The notes below the pieces were generated by a model. It searched no databases. It saw only the letters and a program-made list of their open reading frames with translations, and was not told the DNA's origin. Below are positions 1-10,158 of a DNA stretch of 64,000 bases, one piece after another. Position numbers and translations under genes: made by a program. The stretch covers positions 1 through 64,000 of the forward strand of contig JAQGDQ010000686.1 of the NCBI GenBank assembly GCA_030141605.1. Direction: 5' to 3'. The DNA is from Tubiluchus corallicola. Taxonomy: Eukaryota; Priapulida; Priapulimorpha; Priapulimorphida; Tubiluchidae. Every line of letters begins with the position of its first letter. The stretch's first letter is position 1.

Positions 1-312
1 GAGACTTTGTTGCTCTGTTCACTAAGAACTGCGTGTCATGTATGAAACAAATAAGATTGCCTGGAGCACATTAGTGTCTTTTTATATTTCTGTTACATTA
101 GTTATATGTAGCTTTTGTGGTCAAATGTCAAACGTCACTAAGGTGTCACCATCTGAGCCCTTACACCAGATGTCTACCTTCAAGTACTGTGACTCTAGGT
201 ATTGAGGTTTTTTAGTTATTGAATATCGCGTAAGTGGGAGCTGCGCGATAGCCAGGATGATGGAGTAGCTAGTGCATTATCAAGTTAGATATGGCAGTTA
301 ACTTACACATGT
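1..312. other. Duplicated receptor-flank sequence
   Basis: No gene is seen. Bases 1 to about 226 are nearly identical, in the same orientation, to about 4914-5136, a flank upstream of the minus-strand receptor at 3728-4573. From about 230 the sequence switches to the inverted copy of the leader that precedes the minus-strand receptor at 1929-2771. The switch marks a rearrangement junction. Confidence 0.7.
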
Positions 313-757
313 ATGATGGCTAATTCTACAGTAAACGCGACCTACAAGCAGAGCAGAAAACTTGCAAATTCTACAAATTGTTTTATACTTGTATGTGTTT
401 ACTGCTTTCGCGATTGCTGGCAACATGTTAATTTGTTGCAGTTTACAAGTACGAGCAGCTGCGAACGGGAATAAATGCTCTGATCGTGTCACTAGCCGTG
501 GCGGATTTGTTGGTCGGCGTAATAATGCCTTTGTCGCCAATTCGTTCGCGACTTGCTAACGAAATTTTAAGACAAGTCCGTCGCTTCACCATAATACCTT
601 CGACAAGTGTGAGCATAATGCATCTATGTGTTATAGCTGCTGAAAGATATTTGGCTGTTTTACATCCCTATAAGTACAACATCTATCTCACAGGGAAGAC
701 GATAGCTGCTTCTATTTGTGTTATTTGGTTTGTGGGATTTGCTGCTGCCTATGTAAT
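313..757 (+). pseudogene. Inverted, truncated class A receptor pseudogene
   Basis: This plus-strand copy of the minus-strand receptor family is closest to the gene at 1929-2771. The start (two adjacent ATGs at 313 and 316) and a TM2-TM4 stretch from 486 onward are recognisable, including LAVADLLVG, the ERY motif and HPYKYN. The TM1 part has several small deletions against the intact gene: a T near 333, an A in an A-run near 358, and short losses near 410 and 432. They shift the frame and give early stops. Homology ends inside ECL2 at about 756, where the 145-bp array begins. TM5-TM7 are absent, so it cannot make a receptor. Confidence 0.85.
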
Positions 758-1915
758 CAGATTAATCTTTATCTGCACAAGCAGATTTTCTTGAAAGCTG
801 TTCTAAACTTGTTTTTCATTACAGCATGAATAATTGGATTGGCAAAACTATTGCATAAGCCAAGCCAAAGGTAGAAAATAGTTTGCATACACACAAGTAC
901 ATCAGATTAATCTTTATCTGCACAAGCAGATTTTCTTGAAAGCTGTTCTAAACTTGTTTTTCATTACAGCATGAATAATTGGATTGGCAAAACTATTGCA
1001 TAAGCCAAGCCAAAGGTAGAAAATAGTTTGCATACACACAAGTACATCAGATTAATCTTTATCTGCACAAGCAGATTTTCTTGAAAGCTGTTCTAAACTT
1101 GTTTTTCATTACAGCATGAATAATTGGATTGGCAAAACTATTGCATAAGCCAAGCCAAAGGTAGAAAATAGTTTGCATACACACAAGTACATCAGATTAA
1201 TCTTTATCTGCACAAGCAGATTTTCTTGAAAGCTGTTCTAAACTTGTTTTTCATTACAGCATGAATAATTGGATTGGCAAAACTATTGCATAAGCCAAGC
1301 CAAAGGTAGAAAATAGTTTGCATACACACAAGTACATCAGATTAATCTTTATCTGCACAAGCAGATTTTCTTGAAAGCTGTTCTAAACTTGTTTTTCATT
1401 ACAGCATGAATAATTGGATTGGCAAAACTATTGCATAAGCCAAGCCAAAGGTAGAAAATAGTTTGCATACACACAAGTACATCAGGTTAATCTTTATCTG
1501 CACAAGCAGATTTTCTTGAAAGCTGTTCTAAACTTGTTTTTCATTACAGTATGGATAATTGGATTGGTAAAGCTATTGCATAAGCCAAGCCAAAGGTAGA
1601 AGATAGTTTGCATATACACAAGCACATCAGATTAATCTTTATCTGCACAAGCAGATTTTCTTGAAAGCTGTTCTTAACTTGTTATTCACTGCAGCATGGA
1701 TAATTGGATTGGCAAGACTATTGCATAAGCCAAGCCAAAGGTAGAAGATAGTTTGCATACACACAAGTTCGTCAGACTAATCCTTATCTGTACAAGCAGA
1801 TTTTCTTCAATGCTCTTCTAAACTTGTTATTCATTACAGCATGGATAATTGGATTGGCAAAACTATTGCATAAGCCAAGCCAAAGGTAGAAGATAGTTTG
1901 CATACACACAAGTAT
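756..1915 (-). repeat. 145-bp tandem array of receptor 3' ends (8 copies)
   Basis: Eight head-to-tail units of exactly 145 bp start at 756, 901, 1046, 1191, 1336, 1481, 1626 and 1771. A ninth start at 1916 runs into the intact receptor 3' end. Each unit is the antisense of the TM7/C-terminal coding end (NSFANPIIY to the stop) plus some 3' flank. The five units on the left are almost identical. Those next to the gene carry scattered substitutions, so the array seems to have grown or been homogenised on its far side. The unit is not a multiple of three, so it is not a coding extension. Confidence 0.95.
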
Positions 1916-1928
1916 ATCAGATTAATCT

Positions 1929-2771
1929 TTATCTGCACAAGCAGATTTTCTTGAAAGCTGTTCTAAACTTGGTATTCATTACAGCATAGATAATTGGATT
2001 GGCAAAACTGTTGCATAAGCCAAGCCAAAGGCTGAAGATGTTTACGATGTTATCTGCAGGACCTGCTTGTGCAATTATGAAATTAGGTCCCCAGCAAACG
2101 AAGAATACAACAGTGGTTACAAGCAACATCTTTGTTGCTTTCATTTCTGCCACCTTTACACTAGACTGTGGATTTTCTTGATGAATTCTCAACACTTGCC
2201 TCCGTGCAGCCTTCCATATTATTGTGTATAATATTGATAATGCGATTATAGGCAAATAAAAGAACAGAATTTTATCCATTAAAAGTGCTGAAGGAAATCC
2301 TTTGTCATCTAGTATTATGATTACATAGGCAGCAGCAAATCCAACAAACCAAATAACACAAATGAAAGCAGCTATCGTCTTCCGTGTGAGATAGATGTTG
2401 TACTTATAGGGATGTAAAACAGCCAAATATCTTTCAGCAGCTATAACACATAGATGCATTATGCTCACACTTGTCGAAGGCATTATGGTGAAGCGACGGA
2501 CTTGTCTTAAAATTTCGTTAGCAAGTCGCGAACGAATTGGCGACAAAGGCATTATTAATCCGATCAACAAATCCGCCACGGCTAGTGACACGATCAGAGC
2601 ATTTATTCCCGTTCGCAGCTGCTCGTACTTGTAAACTGCGACAAGAATTAACATGTTGCCAGCAATCACTGCGAAAGCAGTGACCACATACAAGTATAAA
2701 ACAATTTGTGGAATTTGCAAGTTTTTCTGCTCTGCTTGTAAGGTCGCGTTTAGTGTAGAATTAGCCATCAT
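1929..2771 (-). CDS. Class A (rhodopsin-family) G-protein-coupled receptor, clade M
   Basis: Single-exon receptor of 280 residues, probably in the plasma membrane. The short N-terminus has NST and NAT glycosylation sites at residues 4-10. Seven hydrophobic helices follow. Class A landmarks are N1.50 (N39), D2.50 (D67), ERY (113-115), CWGP in TM6 (226-229) and NPIIY in TM7 (258-262). A short tail ends in CLCR, a possible palmitoylation site. There is no Cys at 3.25 and none in the very short ECL2, so the usual disulfide is missing; position 3.32 is not Asp. The ligand is unknown, and amine or MECA-group affinity is only a guess from motifs. The start is the double ATG shared by most paralogues. 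The 145-bp repeats begin just past its stop. Confidence 0.93.
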   Translation of the reverse strand: MMANSTLNATLQAEQKNLQIPQIVLYLYVVTAFAVIAGNMLILVAVYKYEQLRTGINALIVSLAVADLLIGLIMPLSPIRSRLANEILRQVRRFTIMPSTSVSIMHLCVIAAERYLAVLHPYKYNIYLTRKTIAAFICVIWFVGFAAAYVIIILDDKGFPSALLMDKILFFYLPIIALSILYTIIWKAARRQVLRIHQENPQSSVKVAEMKATKMLLVTTVVFFVCWGPNFIIAQAGPADNIVNIFSLWLGLCNSFANPIIYAVMNTKFRTAFKKICLCR

Positions 2772-3727
2772 ACATGTGTAAGTTAACTGCCATATCTAAT
2801 TTGATAATGCACTAGCTACTCCATCATCCTGGCTATCATACGCAGCTCCCTACTATGAAATGCCACACAACGTATTTTTCCAGTGTATAAATACCGCATT
2901 TATTATGCTTTTATTAAATGTTTAAAATAGGCCAAGTTTGCATGACTATTGATTAGTTTCTGTTTTAGCCTAATGGAAAAAAAGTGCAGAATTGCACGAA
3001 ATAGAATTTTAAAATTATCATGTGTTATGTTAAGGAAACGTTGTGTTTACAGATTACTTATAGTCTAAATGCAACAGACATGGCATTATTTCTGACTGTC
3101 ATATGATAATGATTCTGTTGCTCTGTTCACTAAAAGCTATGTGCTACATACACACAACAAACAGCATTGTTTGAAGCACATTAGTGTCTGTTTATTTTTC
3201 TTTGCCAACAGACTCTATAAGAAGGTAAATAATTTTTTTCCAAAATTTACTGATTCAGATAAAAAAGAAACTTAGCTTTTAATGTTTATTTATCTGCATA
3301 ATTTATAAAACTGCCATGGTACAAATCTCTTACATTTTAGCATGCCTGACTAGTTATCTCAGCAAGTGTATCATCCAAAAAAAAAATCAAAGATGTTCCA
3401 AGATAACCGATGATAAATAAATTTGTTCCTAGATGACTGAAAAAAGTTAAAAAAAGATTTTGTTTCAAGAATGGTATTGTTGGTAAGTTAGTCTGAATTT
3501 GTCTTTGAATGACATCACAAGAGGTATTGTTCGTCATTGTTTTCACGATACCTGTACATTATTGCTTGCTTTTACACCTGTTATTTATAATCACAGTAAT
3601 GTTTTCCGGTAATAGCTTTGTTTACCAAAGGTTCGGCTATGTGCATTTCGAATTTCGAAGTAAAAACTTTTAAGGACTTTTGTTGATAACACAGTGACTA
3701 GCATATACAAAGTACACCTCTTAGTTT
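2772..3727. other. Intergenic spacer between receptors
   Basis: This spacer holds the 5' flank of the receptor at 1929-2771 and the 3' flank of the one at 3728. It shares scattered homology with the other spacers in the array. I see no gene, RNA or transposon; a 69-codon minus-strand open stretch at 3337-3546 has no recognisable features. Confidence 0.5.
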
Positions 3728-4573
3728 TTATCTGAACAAACAGATTTTCTTGAAAGCTTTTCTAAACTTGTTATTCATTGCAGCATAGATGATTGGATTG
3801 GCAAAACTGTTGCAATATCCAAACCAAATGCAGAAGAAACAGTTCAGAGCACTATTTGCTGAATCTGGTTCTGCAATTATGAAAGCAGGCCCCCAGCAAA
3901 CGAAGAATACAACAGTGGTCACAAGTAACATCTTTGTTGCTTTCATTTCTGCCACATTTACACTAGTCTGTGGATTTTCTTGATGAATTCTCAACACTTG
4001 CCTCCGTGCAGCCTTCCATATTATTGTGTACAGTACTGACAGTATGATTAGAGGCAAATAAAAGAACAGAATTTTATCTATTAGAACTACTGAATGAAAT
4101 CCCTTCTTCTCTCGTGTTGTGATTAGACAGGCTGCAGCAAACCCAAGAAACCAAGTAGCACAAATGAAAGTAGCTATCATCCTCCCGGTGATGTAGATGT
4201 TGTACTTATAGGGATGCAAAATAGCCAGATATCTTTCCACAGCTATAATGCATAGATGCATTATGCTCACACTTGTCAAAAGCGTCATGGTGAAGTGACC
4301 GACTTGTCTTAAAATTTCGTTAGCCAAATGCAAACGAATTGGTGACACAGGCATTATTAATCCGATCAACAAATCTGCCACAGCTAGTGACACGATCAGA
4401 GCATTCATTTTTATTCGCAACTGCTCATACTTGTAAACTGCGACAAGAATTAACATGTTACCAGCAATCACTGCGAAGACAGTGAACATGTAAAAGTACA
4501 AAGCAATTTGTAGAATTTGCAAGTTTTTCACCTCTGCTTGTCCAGTCACATTTGCTGTAAAATTATCCATCAT
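3728..4573 (-). CDS. Class A G-protein-coupled receptor, clade M
   Basis: Single-exon receptor of 281 residues. NFT and NVT glycosylation sites lie in the first ten residues. Landmarks are N1.50 (N39), D2.50 (D67), ERY (113-115), CWGP (226-229) and NPIIY (259-263). ICL3 is short and basic (KAARRQVLRIHQENPQTSV). The tail ends in CLFR where most paralogues have CLCR or CLCK, so one of two possible lipid-anchored cysteines is lost. There is no TM3-ECL2 disulfide pair. A TATA-like element lies 76 bp upstream on the coding strand. The middle of the gene is nearly identical to the receptors at 5997 and 9246, which suggests recent duplication or gene conversion. Confidence 0.93.
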   Translation of the reverse strand: MMDNFTANVTGQAEVKNLQILQIALYFYMFTVFAVIAGNMLILVAVYKYEQLRIKMNALIVSLAVADLLIGLIMPVSPIRLHLANEILRQVGHFTMTLLTSVSIMHLCIIAVERYLAILHPYKYNIYITGRMIATFICATWFLGFAAACLITTREKKGFHSVVLIDKILFFYLPLIILSVLYTIIWKAARRQVLRIHQENPQTSVNVAEMKATKMLLVTTVVFFVCWGPAFIIAEPDSANSALNCFFCIWFGYCNSFANPIIYAAMNNKFRKAFKKICLFR

Positions 4574-4648
4574 ACCATGTACAAGTTAAGAGCCATGTTA
4601 AATTCGATAACGCACTAGTCCATCATCCCAGGTACCTCAAACAGTTCT

Positions 4649-4656
4649 CTTTTATA
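4649..4656 (-). promoter_or_regulatory. TATA-box candidate
   Basis: TATAAAAG on the minus strand, 76 bp upstream of the receptor start at 4573. The same element sits 75-76 bp upstream of the starts at 6827, 10076 and 13889. Part of that conservation is simply recent duplication. Confidence 0.5.
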
Positions 4657-5517
4657 AAGTGCCACAGAATGTCTTTTTTAATGTACAAATACCACATTTT
4701 AAATGTTTTTGATGAACGCTTAAGAGAGATCAAGTTAGCATGTCTACGCATTGGACTCTGTTTTAGCCTAATGAAAAAAGCTCTGAGCTGCATGGAACAA
4801 GATCTTAACAATCAGTGGTGTGTTATATACTAAGTGAAGGCTGTGTTTACAGATCACTTACTGCCTATCAAATGCAACAGCCAAAACGACATTTCTATTT
4901 ACCATCAAATAGAGACTTTGTTGCTCTGTTCACTAAGAACTGCGTGTCATGTATGAAACAAATAAGATTGCCTGGAGCACATTAGTGTCTTTTTATATTT
5001 CTGTTACATTAGTTATATGTAGCTTTTGTGGTCAAATGTCAAACGTCACTATGTGTCACCATCTGAGCCCTACACCAGATGTCTACCCTTCAAGTACTGT
5101 GACTCTAGGTATTGAGGTTTTTTAGTTATTGAATATCATAGTGGAGAATAAAAACAAATAAATAAACTGTTTTTGAAAAAGAAGATTTGCATGTATCGCA
5201 GGACCTTAAGGCACACCTGAGTATGCAATAATTTATTACGGATTATCCTAGGCACTAAATCAATTACATAAGAATACCTCATTTGCTTATTAATTACAAC
5301 AGGTGTGCCTTAATACTTTAAACTCGAATACTTTAGATTCGAACTCCAAAAAATCCCAGACGGGTGAAAGAATTCCAGTCTGGCAACTCCTAAACTACTC
5401 GCCTTGTTCTTGTTCTTGCATCTCGCTGGAAACAGCTAATAGCTTAATATCCGCTGTACATTCGACTGATGGTAAACTCATTCAACTGAAAGCCCCATGC
5501 CAAGGGGAAATTTTAAA
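4657..5517. other. Receptor upstream flank with shared modules
   Basis: No gene is seen. About 4914-5136 is repeated at 1-226 and in diverged form at about 7160-7390. About 5140-5250 matches a module near 7400-7500 and 7580-7690. From about 5335 it matches the sequence leading into the 56-bp minisatellite at 8080-8270. A 108-codon plus-strand open stretch here runs into that repeat and looks spurious. Confidence 0.5.
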
Positions 5518-5630
5518 AGCCCACAAACTGGTAAATGCTTTCACACTTGTCCACTGGACAACATTAAAGGAGAAGCCCACAAAACCAGTAAATGCATTCA
5601 CACTTGTCCATTGGACAACAATAAAGTAGA
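5518..5630 (+). repeat. Two-copy seed of the 56-bp minisatellite
   Basis: Two diverged copies of the 56-bp unit that is expanded to about eleven copies at 8270-8880 and 11519-12129. Each contains TTGTCC-ATT-GGACAA or a close variant, a short inverted repeat. This looks like the unexpanded state of the array. Confidence 0.75.
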
Positions 5631-5996
5631 CTACAATTAAGCGAAAACTTGTTTGATGTTTTGAAATTTTTGTATCTTGTCAGTCACCAGAACCAAGAAG
5701 ATACTAAAGAGAACTTCTCAAATGAGTTCGTTCTTTGAGTGACACCACAAGTGTGAATATGTTATTGGTCTTTATTTTCACAATACCTGTATGCTGATGT
5801 ATAATGCCTTTACTGCATTATTTACCGGTAATGCAATTACACCTGTTGTTTCTGATCACAGTAATGTTTTCCCTTAATGACTTTTGCCTGTAAAACATTC
5901 AGCTATTTTGTTTCAGTATCTTTGTAGCCATGATATCGATGTAGTTTTTGTTTGTTAAACAATACTGGCAAATCCATAAGTACATCTCTTTGGTTT

Positions 5997-6827
5997 TTAT
6001 CTGCACAAACAGATTTTCTTGAAAGCTTTTCTAAACTTGCTATTCATTGCTGCATAGATGATTGGATTGGCAAAACTGTTGCAATATCCAAACCAAACCC
6101 AGAAGATATCTGGCGGACCTGGTTGTGCAATTATGAAACTAGGTCCCCAGCAAACGAAGAATACAATAGTGGTCACAAGTAACATCTTTGTTGCTTTCAT
6201 TTCTGACACCTTTACACTAGTCTTTGGATTTTCTTGATGAATTCTCAGCACTTGCCTCCGTGCAGCCTTCCATATTATTGTGTACAGTACTGATAATATG
6301 GTTAGAGGCAAATAAAAGAACAGAATTTTATCTGTTAGAACTACTGAATGAAATCCCTTCTTCTCTAGCATTGTGATTAGAAAGGCTGCAGCAAACCCAA
6401 GAAACCAAGTAGCACAAATGAAAGTAGCTATCATCCTCCCTGTGATGTAGATGTTGTACTTATAGGGATGCAAAATAGCCAGATATCTTTCCACAGCTAT
6501 AATGCATAGATGCATTATGCTCACACTTGTCAAAAGCGTCATGGTGAAGTGACCGACTTGTCTTAAAATTTCGTTAGCCAAATGCAAACGAATTGGTGAC
6601 ACAGGCATTACTAATCCGATCAACAAATCTGTCACAGCTAGTGACACGATCAGAGCATTCATTTTTATTCGCAGCTGCTCGTACTTGTAAACTGCGACAA
6701 GAATTAACGTGTTGCCAGCAATCACTGCGAAGACAATGAACACGTAAAAGTACAAAGCAATTTGCCAAATATGCAAGTATTTCACCTCTGATTGTTCTGT
6801 CACATTTGCAGTAAAATTATCCATCAT
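5997..6827 (-). CDS. Class A G-protein-coupled receptor, clade M (duplicate copy 1)
   Basis: Single-exon receptor of 276 residues, slightly shorter than its neighbours because ECL3 is about five residues shorter (AQPGPPDIFWVW). NFT and NVT glycosylation sites are at the N-terminus. TM1 GN, D2.50 in LAVTDLL, ERY, CWGP and NPIIY are all present, and the tail ends CLCR. The conserved disulfide cysteines are absent. The protein is identical to the one encoded at 9246-10076. A TATA-like element lies 75 bp upstream. Either both copies are active and simply raise dosage, or one is an assembly duplicate. Confidence 0.93.
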   Translation of the reverse strand: MMDNFTANVTEQSEVKYLHIWQIALYFYVFIVFAVIAGNTLILVAVYKYEQLRIKMNALIVSLAVTDLLIGLVMPVSPIRLHLANEILRQVGHFTMTLLTSVSIMHLCIIAVERYLAILHPYKYNIYITGRMIATFICATWFLGFAAAFLITMLEKKGFHSVVLTDKILFFYLPLTILSVLYTIIWKAARRQVLRIHQENPKTSVKVSEMKATKMLLVTTIVFFVCWGPSFIIAQPGPPDIFWVWFGYCNSFANPIIYAAMNSKFRKAFKKICLCR

Positions 6828-6901
6828 ACATGCGTAAGTTAAGAGCCATGTTAAATTCGATAATGCACTAGTCCATCATCCTAGGTACCTCAAACAGTTC
6901 T

Positions 6902-6909
6902 CTTTTATA
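6902..6909 (-). promoter_or_regulatory. TATA-box candidate
   Basis: TATAAAAG on the minus strand, 75 bp upstream of the receptor start at 6827, in the same place as at 4649-4656. Confidence 0.5.
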
Positions 6910-8269
6910 AAGTGCCACAGAATGTATTTTTCAATGTACAAATACCACATTTTACATGTTTTTGATGAACGTTTAAGAGAGATCAAGTTAGCATGTCTAT
7001 GCAATGGACTCTGTTTTAGCCTAATGAAAAAAGCTCTGAGTTGCATGGAACAGGATTTTAAAAATTAGTGGCGTGCTATATACTAAGTGAAGGCTGTGTT
7101 TACAGATCATTTACTGTCTATCAAATGCAACAAAAATGACGACATTTCTATTTACCATCAAATAGAGTCTTTGTTGCTCTGTTCATTAAAAACCGTGTGT
7201 CACGTATGAAGCAAACAGCATTGTCTGGAGAGCATTAGAGTCTGTTTACTTTTCTGTTGCATTAGTTATACGTAGCTTTTGTGGTCAAATGTCAAACGTC
7301 ACTATGTGTCATCATCTGAGCCCCAACACCAGATGTCTACCCTTCAAGTTTTGTGACTCTAGGTATTGGGTTTTTTTAGTTATTGAGTGTCATAGTGGAG
7401 AATAAAAACAAATAAATAAACTGTTTGTGAAAAAGAAGATTCGCATGCATCGCAGGACCTTAAGGCACACCTGAGTGTGCAATAATTTATTACGGATTAT
7501 CCTAGGCCCTACACCAGATGTCTATCCTTCAAGTTTTGTGACTTTTGGTATTGGGTTTTTTTTAGTTATTGGGTGTCATAGCGAAGAATAAAAACAAATA
7601 AATAAACTGTTTGTGAAAAAGAAGATTTGCATGTATCGCAGGACCTTAAGGCACACATGAGTGTGCAATAATTTATTAAGGATTATCCTAGGCGCTAAAT
7701 CAATTACACAAAAAACCTCATTTGCTTTTTAATTACAGCAGGTGTGCCTTAATACTTTGACTACAATGAATTGTCCTGTCTGGGATTAGACTAGAACAAA
7801 GACTGATCGCAAGAGATTGTCTGGTGATGGCATTAAGCTTACACCTTAAAGATACCTGGTTCAAATCCAGGTTTATAAAAGATTTATTCAAAGTTTTGTT
7901 AAGCTTCAAGTTCAAAAATTTAACGATTATAGTACATTGTTAGGGCAAGCAGAACGTTCAAGTGGTAACTGTGACTACATTCTGGGAGTTTTTTACTAAA
8001 CGAAGGAATAAATAACCCAAAACTGAATGCTGTGCTCTGAAGTTATGAAAAATCACAAAATCTCACCTCGAAGTTTTCAAAGATTCGAACTCCAAAAAAT
8101 CCCAGATGGGTGAAAGAATTCTAGTCTGGCGACTCCTAAACTACTCGCCTTGTTCTTCTTCTTGCTTTACGCTGGAAACAGCTAATAGCTTAATATTCGC
8201 TGCACATTCGACTGACGGTAAACTCATTCAACTGAAAGCCCTGCGTCAGGGGGAAATGTTAAAAGCTCA
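6910..8269. other. Intergenic spacer with internal 186-bp repeat and tRNA-like arm
   Basis: About 7321-7507 is repeated in tandem, with changes, as about 7508-7693. Near 7855-7871 is CCTGGTTCAAATCCAGG, a perfect 5-bp stem with a 7-base loop like a tRNA T-arm and B box. No matching acceptor stem is visible, so at most this is a tRNA-derived SINE remnant. No protein gene is seen. The whole spacer is present again at 10159-11518. Confidence 0.5.
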
Positions 8270-8880
8270 CAAACCGGTAAATGCTTTCACACTTGTCCAT
8301 TGGACAACATTAAAGTAGAAGCCCACAAACTGGTAAATGCTTTCACACTTGTCCACTGGACAACATTAAAGTAGAAGCCCACGAACCGGTAAATGCTTTC
8401 ACACTTGTCCATTGGACAACATTAAAGTAGAAGCCCACAAACTGGTAAATGCTTTCACACTTGTCCTTTGGACAACATTAAAGTAGAAGCCCACGAACCG
8501 GTAAATGCTTTCACACTTGTCCATTGGACAACATTAAAGTAGAAGCCCACAAACTGGTAAATGCTTTCACACTTGTCCATTGGACAACATTAAAGTAGAA
8601 GCCCACGAACCGGTAAATGCTTTCACACTTGTCCATTGGACAACATTAAAGTAGAAGCCCACAAACTGGTAAATGCTTTCACACTTGTCCTTTGGACAAC
8701 ATTAAAGTAGAAGCCCACAAGCTGGCAAACGCTTTCACACTTGTTAATTGGACAACATTAAAGTAGAAGCACACAAACCAGTAAATGCTTTCACACTTGT
8801 CCAATGGACAACATTAAAGTAGAAGCCCACAAACTGGCAAACGCTTTCACACTTGTCCATTGGACAACATTTAAGTAGAC
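8270..8880 (+). repeat. 56-bp minisatellite, about 11 copies
   Basis: Units of 56 bp start with GTAGAAGCCCACAAACTGG or close variants and contain TTGTCC-NNN-GGACAA, which can fold into a 6-bp hairpin. Two unit types alternate (GAACCGG and AAACTGG). The last units are more diverged. A 70-codon plus-strand open stretch entering the array is not a credible gene. Confidence 0.92.
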
Positions 8881-9245
8881 TACGATTAAGCAAAAACTTG
8901 TTTGATGTTTTGAAATTTTTGTATCTTGTCAGTCACCAGAACCAAGAAGATACTAAAGAGAACTTCTCAAATGAGTTCGTTCTTTGAGTGACACCACAAG
9001 TGTGAATATGTTATTGGTCTTTATTTTCACAATACCTGTATGCTGATGTATAATGCCTTTACTGCATTATTTACCGGTAATGCAATTACACCTGTTGTTT
9101 CTGATCACAGTAATGTTTTCCCTTAATGACTTTTGCCTGTAAAACATTCAGCTATTTTGTTTCAGTATCTTTGTAGCCATGATATCGATGTAGTTTTTGT
9201 TTGTTAAACAATACTGGCAAATCCATAAGTACATCTCTTTGGTTT

Positions 9246-10076
9246 TTATCTGCACAAACAGATTTTCTTGAAAGCTTTTCTAAACTTGCTATTCATTGCT
9301 GCATAGATGATTGGATTGGCAAAACTGTTGCAATATCCAAACCAAACCCAGAAGATATCTGGCGGACCTGGTTGTGCAATTATGAAACTAGGTCCCCAGC
9401 AAACGAAGAATACAATAGTGGTCACAAGTAACATCTTTGTTGCTTTCATTTCTGACACCTTTACACTAGTCTTTGGATTTTCTTGATGAATTCTCAGCAC
9501 TTGCCTCCGTGCAGCCTTCCATATTATTGTGTACAGTACTGATAATATGGTTAGAGGCAAATAAAAGAACAGAATTTTATCTGTTAGAACTACTGAATGA
9601 AATCCCTTCTTCTCTAGCATTGTGATTAGAAAGGCTGCAGCAAACCCAAGAAACCAAGTAGCACAAATGAAAGTAGCTATCATCCTCCCTGTGATGTAGA
9701 TGTTGTACTTATAGGGATGCAAAATAGCCAGATATCTTTCCACAGCTATAATGCATAGATGCATTATGCTCACACTTGTCAAAAGCGTCATGGTGAAGTG
9801 ACCGACTTGTCTTAAAATTTCGTTAGCCAAATGCAAACGAATTGGTGACACAGGCATTACTAATCCGATCAACAAATCTGTCACAGCTAGTGACACGATC
9901 AGAGCATTCATTTTTATTCGCAGCTGCTCGTACTTGTAAACTGCGACAAGAATTAACGTGTTGCCAGCAATCACTGCGAAGACAATGAACACGTAAAAGT
10001 ACAAAGCAATTTGCCAAATATGCAAGTATTTCACCTCTGATTGTTCTGTCACATTTGCAGTAAAATTATCCATCAT
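9246..10076 (-). CDS. Class A G-protein-coupled receptor, clade M (duplicate copy 2)
   Basis: Identical in protein sequence to the receptor at 5997-6827 (276 residues), offset by exactly 3,249 bp. All class A landmarks are intact: TM1 GN, D2.50, ERY, CWGP, NPIIY and the CLCR tail. The flanks on both sides are also copied, including the TATA-like element 75 bp upstream, so it should be expressed like its twin if both are real. No lesion has accumulated. Confidence 0.92.
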   Translation of the reverse strand: MMDNFTANVTEQSEVKYLHIWQIALYFYVFIVFAVIAGNTLILVAVYKYEQLRIKMNALIVSLAVTDLLIGLVMPVSPIRLHLANEILRQVGHFTMTLLTSVSIMHLCIIAVERYLAILHPYKYNIYITGRMIATFICATWFLGFAAAFLITMLEKKGFHSVVLTDKILFFYLPLTILSVLYTIIWKAARRQVLRIHQENPKTSVKVSEMKATKMLLVTTIVFFVCWGPSFIIAQPGPPDIFWVWFGYCNSFANPIIYAAMNSKFRKAFKKICLCR

Positions 10077-10150
10077 ACATGCGTAAGTTAAGAGCCATGT
10101 TAAATTCGATAATGCACTAGTCCATCATCCTAGGTACCTCAAACAGTTCT

Positions 10151-10158
10151 CTTTTATA
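10151..10158 (-). promoter_or_regulatory. TATA-box candidate
   Basis: TATAAAAG on the minus strand, 75 bp upstream of the receptor start at 10076. It is the duplicate of the element at 6902-6909. Confidence 0.5.

Noticed and set aside
755-1990. TTTTTCATTACAG in each 145-bp unit as splice acceptors for exons
   Set aside because: The string is simply the antisense of conserved TM7 coding sequence. Receptors here are single-exon, and no matching donors or open exons follow.
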